A stretch of 58,966 bases of DNA from Caballeronia megalochromosomata (GTDB lineage Bacteria; Pseudomonadota; Gammaproteobacteria; Burkholderiales; Burkholderiaceae), in the NCBI GenBank assembly GCA_001580565.1, contig LRBF01000237.1, forward strand, positions 1 to 58,966. The letters run 5' to 3'. The notes under the pieces are model-generated. The model saw only the letters and a list, made by a program, of their open reading frames with translations, was not told where the DNA came from and did no database searches. A program made the translations under genes and the position numbers. Shown here piece by piece: positions 34,720-42,881 of the stretch (position 1 is the first letter of the stretch; each line of letters begins with the position of its first letter).

Positions 34720-35571
34720 TCAGCACACCGTTTGCAGGCGATCCGCGCAGATGCGCAGTACTTCACCCGGATCGCGGCGCCACCAGTTCTCTTTCGAAAA
34801 TATCTCGACTTCGATGAGCCCGTTGTATCCCGCTCGCTCGACGTTCCCGCGCATGCCGGCGAGATCGACGACACCATCGCCCATCATGCCCCGGTCCAGC
34901 AGCAGATCGCGCGTGTCGCGCAGCCAGTCGCATACATGAAAGGCGAGCAAGCGCGCCTCCTGTCCCGCGCGGGCGATCGATGCCCGCAGCGCGGGATCCC
35001 ACCAGCAGTGGTACACATCGACCGCGACGCCGAGAAAGCCCGTACGGCCGGGATCGAGTTCGGCGCAGATATCCAGCGCGTGCGCCAGCGTGTTGATGAC
35101 GGCGCGGTCCGCCGCGTACATCGGATGGAGCGGTTCGAGCGCGAGCGGCACGCCGCAGTCGCGCGCCGTCTCGAGCAGTTCGCCGATCCCCTCGATGACC
35201 TGAGCGCGCGCGCCATCCAGATCGCGGCTGCCTTCAGGAAGGCCGCCGACCACCATGACGAAGCAGCGCGCGCCGAGGGTTGCGGCATCGCGCAGGGCCG
35301 CCTTGTTCGCGTCGATGTTCGCCGCAAACTGCGTCCGGCTGGCCGCTGGCAGATAGGTCGAACGACAATAGCCGGTGACGTTCAATCCGGCTGCCCGGAT
35401 CTGCCGGGCGAGTTCGGCCACGTTCGCGTTCTCCACCTTGTGACGCCATGGCGCGATGCCGCCGAATCCCGCCGCGGCAATGCGGTCGATCGTCACGCTC
35501 AGCGGTTCGCGGTGGCCGAGCGTCGCGGTGTTGACGGAGCACAGATCGAGTCTTCCCTGCAGGTTTCTCAT
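34720..35571 (-). CDS. Xylose-isomerase-like TIM-barrel sugar isomerase/epimerase
   Basis: A protein of 283 residues of the AP endonuclease 2 / IolE-type superfamily. Candidate metal ligands are Glu in LALEPLHPM, Asp/His in AVDVYHCWWD, His in LLAFHVCDW and Glu in IEVEIF, the usual Glu-Asp-His-Glu order. Reactions in this family include sugar isomerisation, epimerisation and dehydration of keto-sugars. It sits between the DUF993 and Gfo/Idh/MocA genes with short gaps, so the three probably act consecutively. Confidence 0.88.
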   Translation of the reverse strand: MRNLQGRLDLCSVNTATLGHREPLSVTIDRIAAAGFGGIAPWRHKVENANVAELARQIRAAGLNVTGYCRSTYLPAASRTQFAANIDANKAALRDAATLGARCFVMVVGGLPEGSRDLDGARAQVIEGIGELLETARDCGVPLALEPLHPMYAADRAVINTLAHALDICAELDPGRTGFLGVAVDVYHCWWDPALRASIARAGQEARLLAFHVCDWLRDTRDLLLDRGMMGDGVVDLAGMRGNVERAGYNGLIEVEIFSKENWWRRDPGEVLRICADRLQTVC

Positions 35572-35587
35572 GATTGTCCCGTGTGAT

Positions 35588-36757
35588 TCACTCGCCGCAG
35601 CCGAGCACCGTCATGATCTTGCGAACGCGGCCGATGGCATCGTCGGGATCGCGCAGCAGACCGGCCTGATCGGCAAGACGGAAGACATCCGCGAGATAGG
35701 CGGGCGGGCGCATGCCGTGGTGGCCGCCGAGCATGAAGAAGTGGTCCTGAAAGCCGTTCAGATAAGCGAGGAACACGACGCCGGTCTTGTAATACTGCGT
35801 CGGCGCGCGGAAGATGTGGCGCGACAGCGGCACCGTGGGCGCGAGCAGCGCATGGAAGCGATCGAGGTCTTCGCTGGCGAGCGCGTCGAGTGCCTGCGAT
35901 GCAGCCGGCGCGATCGCATCGAAGATGCCGAGCAGCGCATGCGAATAGCCGGCGTCGTCGCCCGCGATCAGGCTCGGGTAGTTGAAGTCGTCGCCGGTGT
36001 ACATCTTCACCATTTGAGGCAGTTGCCGGCGGAAGGCAATTTCCTTGACGTCATCGAGCAGGGAAATCTTGATGCCATCGACACGCTCGACGCTGTTGCC
36101 GATCACATCGAGACACACTCGCGCGGCGTGCTCATAAGTCGATTCGCCCCAGTACCCGGCCAGTTCGGGATCGAACATCTCGCCGAGCCAGTGCAGGATC
36201 ACCGGTCGATCGCACATGGCGAGCACTTCGCGATAGACGCGCCGATAATCATCCGCCGAGCGCGCGACGCGCGCGAGTGCGCGGCTCGCCATCAGGATGA
36301 CGCGGCCGCCCACGCGCTGCACGGCTTCGAGTTGTTCGGCATAGGCGCGGATCACCTGATCGCAGCTCGTGATCGATTGCAACGCGACATGATCCGTGCC
36401 GCAGCCCGACGCAATCAATGCACCGGGAATATCGCGCGTGCCTTCGATGGTGCGCGTGATGAGTTCGAGCGCGCTGTTCCACGGCAGGCCCATGCCGCGT
36501 TGCGCGGTGTCCATCGCCTCGGCGATGCCGAGACCTTGCTTCAGCAGATAGCGCCGATACTCGAGCGTGCGCTCCCAGTCGATGGCGGGCGGCGCGTCGA
36601 GTTCAGCGGCGCGCAGCGGATCGGCCACGACATGCGCCGCCGAATAGGCGATGCGGTTGAACGCGCGAGCAGGCGTGCGCACATCGAGCGGCGTGCCTTG
36701 CAGGCGATAGCTTTCCATCGTGCCGAGCGCAGTCGGCAGCTTGAGCGTTGAGTTCAT
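35588..36757 (-). CDS. DUF993 family, dihydrodipicolinate-synthase-like aldolase
   Basis: A protein of 389 residues from ATG 36757 (ATG 36763 also possible; no clear ribosome site, and the start sits just after the SDR stop, so it may be coupled). It has a TIM-barrel of the class I aldolase superfamily with a candidate Schiff-base Lys230 (RVDGIKISLLD) and a conserved-looking Gly-rich segment (GALIASGCGTDH). DUF993 has no established reaction; relatives cleave or form C-C bonds of keto acids. In this operon it may cleave an oxidised sugar acid, as inference only. Confidence 0.8.
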   Translation of the reverse strand: MNSTLKLPTALGTMESYRLQGTPLDVRTPARAFNRIAYSAAHVVADPLRAAELDAPPAIDWERTLEYRRYLLKQGLGIAEAMDTAQRGMGLPWNSALELITRTIEGTRDIPGALIASGCGTDHVALQSITSCDQVIRAYAEQLEAVQRVGGRVILMASRALARVARSADDYRRVYREVLAMCDRPVILHWLGEMFDPELAGYWGESTYEHAARVCLDVIGNSVERVDGIKISLLDDVKEIAFRRQLPQMVKMYTGDDFNYPSLIAGDDAGYSHALLGIFDAIAPAASQALDALASEDLDRFHALLAPTVPLSRHIFRAPTQYYKTGVVFLAYLNGFQDHFFMLGGHHGMRPPAYLADVFRLADQAGLLRDPDDAIGRVRKIMTVLGCGE

Positions 36758-36764
36758 GTACATA

Positions 36765-37544
36765 TCAGTATTTGTTGACGAGAAGGCCGCCATCGACGCG
36801 GATGGCCTGTCCGACGCTGTACGGCAAGCCGCCGGTCGCGAGCGTGCGCACGGCTGTCGCGACTTCCAGCGGCGTGCCCCAGCGTTTGATGGCGGTGAGC
36901 CCTTGCTCCATCTGCGCGTCATAGCGCGCGCGGGACGGCGCGGTCATTTCGGTCTCGATCAGACCCGGCTGCACTTCATAGACGCCGATGCCGTGCTCGG
37001 CGAGGCGCAGGGAAAACAGCGTCGTGGCCATCGACGAACCGGCCTTCGATACGCAATACTCGCTGCGCAACGGCGATGCGGCGACCGCGTTCGACGAGGT
37101 GATCGTGATCACGCTCGGATGCGCCGCCACGCTCTTGCGCGTGCGTGACAGAACGTGCCGCGCGAACGCCTGCATGAGAAAGAACGTCCCGCGCGTATTG
37201 ATTGCGATACAGCGGTCGAAGCTCTCGGACGTCACATCGAGCAGATCGCCGCGCGAGATCACCGATACGCCCGCGTTATTCACGAGGCAATCGATCGGGC
37301 CGTCGAGCCGCGTTTCGATGTCGAGCAGCGTGGCTTGATGTGAGGCGATATCGGCAAGATCGGAGACGATGGCAATCGCTCGTGCGCCGGTCCGTTCGAC
37401 TTCGGCGACGGCCTGGTCGAGCTCATCGGATGCAACAGCGTCAGTGAGCGCGACATCGAATCCCGCGCGGCCGAGTTCGATTGCAATGGCCCGTCCGATG
37501 CCGCGCCGGCTGCCCGTGACGAGCGCAATGGGACGCGTGCTCAT
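36765..37544 (-). CDS. Short-chain dehydrogenase/reductase
   Basis: A classical SDR of 259 residues: nucleotide motif TGSRRGIG (10-17), NNAG (89-92), catalytic Ser150/151, Tyr163 and Lys167 (YCVSK). The C-terminal GQAIRVDGG is standard. The arginine pair in the Gly-rich motif hints at NADP preference. Its ATG overlaps the stop of the acyl-CoA dehydrogenase gene (ATGA). In context it probably oxidises a hydroxy intermediate of the pathway. Confidence 0.92.
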   Translation of the reverse strand: MSTRPIALVTGSRRGIGRAIAIELGRAGFDVALTDAVASDELDQAVAEVERTGARAIAIVSDLADIASHQATLLDIETRLDGPIDCLVNNAGVSVISRGDLLDVTSESFDRCIAINTRGTFFLMQAFARHVLSRTRKSVAAHPSVITITSSNAVAASPLRSEYCVSKAGSSMATTLFSLRLAEHGIGVYEVQPGLIETEMTAPSRARYDAQMEQGLTAIKRWGTPLEVATAVRTLATGGLPYSVGQAIRVDGGLLVNKY

Positions 37545-38686
37545 AACGATGCTCCATTGGCGATCAGATCGCGCGCGATGATCGTGCGCTGAATCTGGTT
37601 CGTGCCTTCGTAGATCTGAGTGATCTTGGCATCGCGATACAGCCGCTCCACTTCATAGCCGCGAATGTAGCCGCTGCCGCCGAAGATCTGCACGGCGTTG
37701 GCGCTGTGCTTGACGGCGGTATCGCCCGCGAAGCACTTCGCCATCGAGCAGGCGATGCTCGCACGCTCACCGGCTTCGAGACGCGCGGCGGCGTCGTGCA
37801 CGAGCAGGCGCGCGGCCTGAATGTCTTTCGCCATGTCGGCGAGCATCCACTGCACGCCCTGAAACTCGGCGATATGCGTGCCGAACTGCTTGCGCGTCTG
37901 CGCATAGTCGAGCGCCGCTTCGAGACCTGCCTGCGCAATGCCGACCGCCAGCGCCGCGATGCCCACGCGGCCCTTGTCGAGCGCGCTCATCATGATGTGA
38001 AAGCCGCGGCCTTCCTGTCCGAGCAGCGCGTCTTCGGCAAGCTTCACGCGATCGAAATGCAGTTCGCCGACCTGCGATGCGCGCTGGCCCATCTTGTGTT
38101 CCTTCGGTCCCTTCGACACGCCCGGCAAACGACAATCGACGATGAAGATGCTCATGCCGCGCTTGCCCGCGCCCGGGTCGGTGCGTGCCAGCACGAAGGC
38201 GAGGTCCGCGACCGGCGCGTTGTGAATCCACAGCTTCGCGCCGCTGAGTTCCCAGCCATCGGCTGTGCGTGTGGCGGTGGTCCGGATACCGGAGACATCG
38301 GTCCCGGCGTCGGACTCGGTGATGCAGTAAGCCGGACGGAGTTCCGCGCGCAGCAACGACTCCAGGTACTTCGCGCGCTGCGCATCGCTGCCGTGCACGC
38401 TCAGCAAGGTGCCGACGAGTTCGAGCAGGCCGCACTGGTCCGCCACTGACGCGTAACCGCGCGACAACTCCTCCATCACGAGCGCATACGCGGTGACATC
38501 CATGCCCGCGCCGCCGAATGCCTCCGGCACCGTGATGCCGAAGAGCCCGAGTTCGCCCATCTGCTTGTAAATCTCCGCCGGAAAGCGCTCTTCGCGATCC
38601 AGTTCCTCGGCCAGCGGCCGGATGACTTCCTGCGCAAAACGCCGCGTGGTGTCGCGGATTTGCTCGTGCGTTTCCGAGAGTCTCAT
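37541..38686 (-). CDS. Acyl-CoA dehydrogenase
   Basis: A protein of 381 residues. It carries the FAD/acyl-CoA dehydrogenase signatures (AYCITESDAGTDVSG and the C-terminal arm QIYEGTNQIQR) with the catalytic base likely Glu360. ATG 38686 has GGAG five bases upstream; the upstream frame to 38815 is not supported. It would introduce an alpha-beta double bond in an acyl-CoA and pass electrons to ETF, whose genes are in the same cluster (49247-50928). As first gene of the minus-strand operon it shares a 202-bp divergent region with the CoA-transferase gene. Confidence 0.93.
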   Translation of the reverse strand: MRLSETHEQIRDTTRRFAQEVIRPLAEELDREERFPAEIYKQMGELGLFGITVPEAFGGAGMDVTAYALVMEELSRGYASVADQCGLLELVGTLLSVHGSDAQRAKYLESLLRAELRPAYCITESDAGTDVSGIRTTATRTADGWELSGAKLWIHNAPVADLAFVLARTDPGAGKRGMSIFIVDCRLPGVSKGPKEHKMGQRASQVGELHFDRVKLAEDALLGQEGRGFHIMMSALDKGRVGIAALAVGIAQAGLEAALDYAQTRKQFGTHIAEFQGVQWMLADMAKDIQAARLLVHDAAARLEAGERASIACSMAKCFAGDTAVKHSANAVQIFGGSGYIRGYEVERLYRDAKITQIYEGTNQIQRTIIARDLIANGASL

Positions 38687-38807
38687 GCTGTCTCCATGCA
38701 TATCGTCAGACCAGATATTTGCGGCAAGACTCGTCTTGAAGGTAAACCCGCAGACAGTCGAAATACCGCTTGAATTCAGAGGTTTCGTGTGCCAACATTC
38801 GCAACAA

Positions 38808-38827
38808 GTAACCATCTGGTGGGTTAT
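38808..38827. promoter_or_regulatory. Candidate operator before the CoA-transferase gene
   Basis: GTAACCATCTGGTG followed by GGTTAT forms nested inverted repeats (ACC-N4-GGT and GTAACC-N8-GGTTAT). The first 14 bases match the site at 41229-41242 at 11 positions. It lies in the divergent region between the acyl-CoA dehydrogenase and CoA-transferase genes, 62 bp before the latter's start. Confidence 0.45.
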
Positions 38828-38888
38828 TTAAGACCAACGAATGGCCGCTGTCAATGGCTTTTGCGGCTGATTCTCAAAGGAGCATTCA

Positions 38889-40421
38889 GTGAACAAGTGG
38901 ACGGACGCTGCCGCTGCGGTCGGGCAGATTTTCGATGGCGCGACGATCGCGCTCGCGGGTTCCGGCGGCGGGCTGCTCGAAGCGGACGCCGTGCTCGCGC
39001 AGCTCGAACGACGCTTTCTCGAGACGGGCCATCCGCGCGATCTGACCATCGTCCACGCGCTCGGCATCGGCGACGCCAAAGGCAGCGGACTGGGCCGTTT
39101 CGCGCATGCGGGCATGGTCAAACGCGTGATCGGCGGCCACTGGAGCTGGGCGCCCGCCATGCAGAAGCTCGCCCGCGAGAACGCGTTCGAGGCGTACAGC
39201 TTTCCGGCGGGCGCCATCTCCACGCTGCTGCGCGAGATCGGCGCGGGCCGGCCGGGACTCGTCACGCACGTTGGGCTGCGGACCTTCGTCGATCCGCGTA
39301 TCGATGGCGGCAAGATCAACGAACGCGCCAGTGAAGACCTCGTGGAACTGATCGAACTCGATGGCCGCGAATATCTGCGCTACAAGCCGTTCAAGGTCGA
39401 TTTCGCGATCGTGCGCGGTTCATCGGCGGATGAGAGCGGCAATGTCACGCTGCGCCGCGAACCGGCCGATCTCGATGTCTACGCCGCCGCGCTGGCCGCG
39501 CATAACAGTGGCGGCCGCGTCATCGTGCAGGTGAAGGAACGCGAACCCGAAGGCTACGTGCCGGCGCGTCTGGTGCGCATTCCGGGCATTCTCGTCGATA
39601 CGCTTGTCGAGACGCCCAAGCAGGTGCAATGCGTGGTGTCGGACTATGACCCGGCGTTGAGCGGCGAAGCGCAGTGCGCCATCGGCGACGGATTCTACGA
39701 AGTGCCGACGGGCATCCGCCGCATCATCGCCGCGCGCGCCGCGCTCGAACTGCACGAGGGACAGTCGGCGAATTTCGGTTTCGGCATTCCGGGCGGCATT
39801 CCCGCGCTGCTCGCGAAGCAGGGGCGTCTCGGCACGTTCTGGGGATCGGTGGAGCAGGGCATCCACAACGGCGCGATGCTCGATGGCGCCATGTTCGGCA
39901 CGGCGCGCAATGCACACGCGATCATGTCGAGCGTCGATCAGTTCGATTTCTACAGCGGCGGCGGCGTCGATGTTTCCTTCCTCGGCATGGGCGAGATGGA
40001 TGGCGCGGGCAACATCAACGTGTCGAAGCTCGGTTCGACGGTGGTCGGGCCGGGCGGTTTCATCGACATCACGCAGGGCGCGCGCAAGATCGTTTTCTGC
40101 GGCAGTTTCGAGGCGAAGGGGCTGGAAGTCGAACAGGCGGGCACGCGCCTGAAGATCGTGTCGCCGGGCAGCGTGCCGAAGCTCGTCGAGCGCGTGCAGC
40201 ACATCACGTTCAGCGGCGAGCAGGCGTTGCGCAGCGCTCAGGAAGTGCTTTACGTGACCGAGCGCGCGGTGTTCCGGCTGGAGGCCGAAGGCGTGCGTCT
40301 GATCGAAGTCGCGGATGGCGTCGATATCGAGCGTGACGTGCTGGCGCGCATGGCGTTCCGTCCGCTCGTCGATGAAGCGTTGATCGCGCGGACGTCCGCG
40401 CCGCAAGAGAAGGTGGCGTGA
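38889..40421 (+). CDS. Family I acyl-CoA:carboxylate CoA-transferase
   Basis: A protein of 510 residues with fused alpha and beta halves, as in acetate/propionate CoA-transferases. The start is GTG 38889 with GGAG six bases upstream. The candidate catalytic glutamate is Glu322 (SVEQGIHNG), preceded by the oxyanion-region FGIPGGIP. It transfers CoA from acetyl-CoA or succinyl-CoA to a short carboxylic acid, producing the substrate for the divergent acyl-CoA dehydrogenase. It is a single-gene unit followed by a convergent TetR gene. Confidence 0.9.
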   Translation: MNKWTDAAAAVGQIFDGATIALAGSGGGLLEADAVLAQLERRFLETGHPRDLTIVHALGIGDAKGSGLGRFAHAGMVKRVIGGHWSWAPAMQKLARENAFEAYSFPAGAISTLLREIGAGRPGLVTHVGLRTFVDPRIDGGKINERASEDLVELIELDGREYLRYKPFKVDFAIVRGSSADESGNVTLRREPADLDVYAAALAAHNSGGRVIVQVKEREPEGYVPARLVRIPGILVDTLVETPKQVQCVVSDYDPALSGEAQCAIGDGFYEVPTGIRRIIAARAALELHEGQSANFGFGIPGGIPALLAKQGRLGTFWGSVEQGIHNGAMLDGAMFGTARNAHAIMSSVDQFDFYSGGGVDVSFLGMGEMDGAGNINVSKLGSTVVGPGGFIDITQGARKIVFCGSFEAKGLEVEQAGTRLKIVSPGSVPKLVERVQHITFSGEQALRSAQEVLYVTERAVFRLEAEGVRLIEVADGVDIERDVLARMAFRPLVDEALIARTSAPQEKVA

Positions 40422-40461
40422 GATGACGACGCCGCTTCACTCGACGCTCCGCGCGCATGCT

Positions 40462-41145
40462 TCACGGCCGCACGAGCCGCAGGATGGTGTCGATGTTGAA
40501 GTCGAGACGGCTCTTGAGCGCCGCCTTGTCCATGAAGTCGATGTCGAAGATCACGCCGCTCGTGAAGCGGTTCGTCAGGTAGTAGTAGCCGATCGCGGCC
40601 ATGGTGATATGGAGTTGCCGCGCATCGACGCCGCTACGGAACACGCCAGCTTCGACGCCGCGGTCGAGGATACGCTGCAGCATCGAAATGAAGCCCTGGT
40701 GCAGTTCCTTGAAGCGCGCGGACTTCTTGACATGCCGCGCACGGTGCAGGTTCTCGCTGTTCACGAGCGTCATGAATTCAGGGTTCTTCAGGTAGTAGTT
40801 CCAGGTGTGCGTGGTGAGCGCGACGATCGCGTCCTCGGGCGAGAGATGGTCGAGATCGAGCTTGAGTTCGGCGGAGCGGATATCGGCGTAGACGTCTTCG
40901 AGGACCGCGACGAAGAGCTCCTCCTTGCTGCCGAAGTAGTGATAGATCATCCGCTTGTTGGCCTTGGCGCGCGTGGCGATGGCTTCGACCCGCGCGCCCG
41001 CCATGCCGAGTTTGGCGAACTCCTTTTTCGCGGCTTCGAGAATGCGGGCCTTCGTCACCTCCGGGTCCCGCTGTCTGGGCTGACGCGTGGCTTCGGCCCC
41101 GGCGGTCTTGGATGCGCGTTTCTGCGTGGTGGTGGCGAGGGTCAT
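40462..41145 (-). CDS. TetR-family regulator of the 33-53 kb catabolic cluster
   Basis: A protein of 227 residues. After a basic N-terminal tail the TetR helix-turn-helix is clear (GMAGARVEAIATRAKANKRM, then IYHYFGSKEEL), with a ligand domain containing a TetR_C-like segment. It is the only regulator gene in the cluster and is divergent from the aldehyde dehydrogenase/ABC operon. Similar inverted repeats lie in front of that operon and the CoA-transferase gene, consistent with control of several units by this protein. Confidence 0.9.
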   Translation of the reverse strand: MTLATTTQKRASKTAGAEATRQPRQRDPEVTKARILEAAKKEFAKLGMAGARVEAIATRAKANKRMIYHYFGSKEELFVAVLEDVYADIRSAELKLDLDHLSPEDAIVALTTHTWNYYLKNPEFMTLVNSENLHRARHVKKSARFKELHQGFISMLQRILDRGVEAGVFRSGVDARQLHITMAAIGYYYLTNRFTSGVIFDIDFMDKAALKSRLDFNIDTILRLVRP

Positions 41146-41228
41146 GTGCGTCGTCGGAATGGAAGTTGGAACGCCGGCAGGCGTTCAGGATGTTAGCGAC
41201 TATAAACCAAAAATCGGCTTGTACGGAA

Positions 41229-41242
41229 GTAACCGGATGGTG
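41229..41242. promoter_or_regulatory. Candidate operator in the TetR/aldehyde dehydrogenase divergent region
   Basis: GTAACCGGATGGTG contains the inverted repeat ACC-N4-GGT and matches 11 of 14 bases of the site at 38808. It lies 60 bp before ATG 41302 and 84 bp before the TetR start, a normal position for a repressor site acting on one or both promoters. Confidence 0.45.
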
Positions 41243-41301
41243 CAGAATCGTGCGTGCCGCGAATGCCGGGCGCGCCATGAGAATCTTGAATGGAGAGGGA
41301 T

Positions 41302-42810
41302 ATGAGTGATTTGAGCGAACTGGCAGCCTCGCTGCATCTGCCCGACGAACCGTTGCGCACGCCGATGTTCATCGACGGCAAAGATTATTCGGGTGCCGCC
41401 GCCGAATGGGTGACGCGCAAGAGTCCGGGGCACGGGGTGGGCGTCACGGCGACGCTGCGCGCGTCGTCCGGCGATCTCGACGCCGCCGTCGCCGCCGCCC
41501 GCCGCGCCTTCGACGACGGCCGCTGGTCGCGGCTATCCGGTGAAGCGCGCGCGACGGTCCTGCTGAAAGCGGCGCGTCTGATCCGCGACAACGTGGAGAC
41601 GCTCGCGTATCTGGAAACGCTCGAAAGCGGCAAACCGATCGGCCAGTCGCGCGGTGAAGTCACGGCGGCGGCGGGCATCTGGGAATACGCGGCGGGTCTT
41701 GCACGCGTCGTGCACGGCGATTCGCACGACACGCTCGGCGCCGACATGTTCGGGCTGGTTCTGCGGCAGCCGGTTGGCGTGGTGGGCATCGTCACGCCGT
41801 GGAATTTTCCGTTCTTCATTCTTTCCGAACGCCTGCCGTTCGCGCTCGCCGCGGGATGCACGGTGGTCGTGAAGCCCGCCGAGCTGACCTCGACCACCAC
41901 ACTCAAACTCGCCGCGCTCCTCACCGAAGCCGGTCTGCCCGATGGCGTGGTCAACGTGGTGACGGGTCTCGGTTCGGTCGTGGGTCAGGCGCTCGCCGAG
42001 CACATGGACGTCGACATGATCTCGTTCACCGGTTCGACGCAAGTGGGCCGTTCGGTGCTCACGGCGGCGGGCGGCAACATGAAGAAGGTCGGCCTCGAAC
42101 TCGGCGGCAAGAACCCGCAGATCGTGTTCGCCGACGCCGACCTCGACGACGCCGCCGACGCCATCGCGTTCGGCATCGCGTTCAATGCGGGACAGTGCTG
42201 CGTGTCGGGCAGCCGGCTCGTCGTGCACCGGTCGGTGGAAGCGGAACTCGTCGAGCGTATCCGCGCGGTGCTTGGCAAAGTGCGCACGGGCGATCCGCTC
42301 GATGCGTCCCATCATGTCGGCGCAATCGTCGAGGCGCGTCAGTTCGACAAGATTCGCGGCTTCATCGAAAGCGGCACGCGGGACGGCGCGCAACTCGTGT
42401 GCGGCGGCAGCACGAGCAGCGATGGCGAGCGCTTCTTCATCCAGCCGACGGTGTTTCGCAACGTGCAGCCCGGCAGCTCGCTCGCGCAGGACGAGATTTT
42501 CGGGCCGGTTCTGTCGGTGACGCCGTTCGACAGCCTCGATGAAGCCATCGAACTCGCGAACGGCGTGCCATACGGTCTCGCTGCAAGCATCTGGACGCGC
42601 GATCTGCAAGGCGCGTTCAAGAGCTTGCGCGACGTGCAGGCCGGACGCATCTGGGTCAACTGCACGATTACCGGCGGTCCGGAAATGCCCATCGGCGGAT
42701 TCAAGCAATCGGGTATCGGTCGCGAGACGGGGCGCTATGGCGTCGAGGAATACACGGAGATAAAGTCCGTGCATGTGCAGCTCGGCAAGCGGGCGCGCTG
42801 GATCGCGTAG
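41302..42810 (+). CDS. Aldehyde dehydrogenase (betaine-aldehyde dehydrogenase-like)
   Basis: A protein of 502 residues with catalytic Cys300 (GQCCVSGSR) and general base Glu266 (LELGGKNP). ATG 41302 has GAGAGGGA upstream; ATG 41290 is in frame. The GQCC signature is seen in broad-specificity NAD enzymes. It is followed after 71 bp by a GMC alcohol oxidase/dehydrogenase gene, so the pair should oxidise an alcohol to an aldehyde and then to a carboxylate. First gene of a long plus-strand operon. Confidence 0.92.
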   Translation: MSDLSELAASLHLPDEPLRTPMFIDGKDYSGAAAEWVTRKSPGHGVGVTATLRASSGDLDAAVAAARRAFDDGRWSRLSGEARATVLLKAARLIRDNVETLAYLETLESGKPIGQSRGEVTAAAGIWEYAAGLARVVHGDSHDTLGADMFGLVLRQPVGVVGIVTPWNFPFFILSERLPFALAAGCTVVVKPAELTSTTTLKLAALLTEAGLPDGVVNVVTGLGSVVGQALAEHMDVDMISFTGSTQVGRSVLTAAGGNMKKVGLELGGKNPQIVFADADLDDAADAIAFGIAFNAGQCCVSGSRLVVHRSVEAELVERIRAVLGKVRTGDPLDASHHVGAIVEARQFDKIRGFIESGTRDGAQLVCGGSTSSDGERFFIQPTVFRNVQPGSSLAQDEIFGPVLSVTPFDSLDEAIELANGVPYGLAASIWTRDLQGAFKSLRDVQAGRIWVNCTITGGPEMPIGGFKQSGIGRETGRYGVEEYTEIKSVHVQLGKRARWIA

Positions 42811-42881
42811 GGCACGTTCCGGAGAGAGCGGTGCGCCAAGGCCACGCGCGACTCGTGGCGAACAGAGAATCGGAGACAGCA

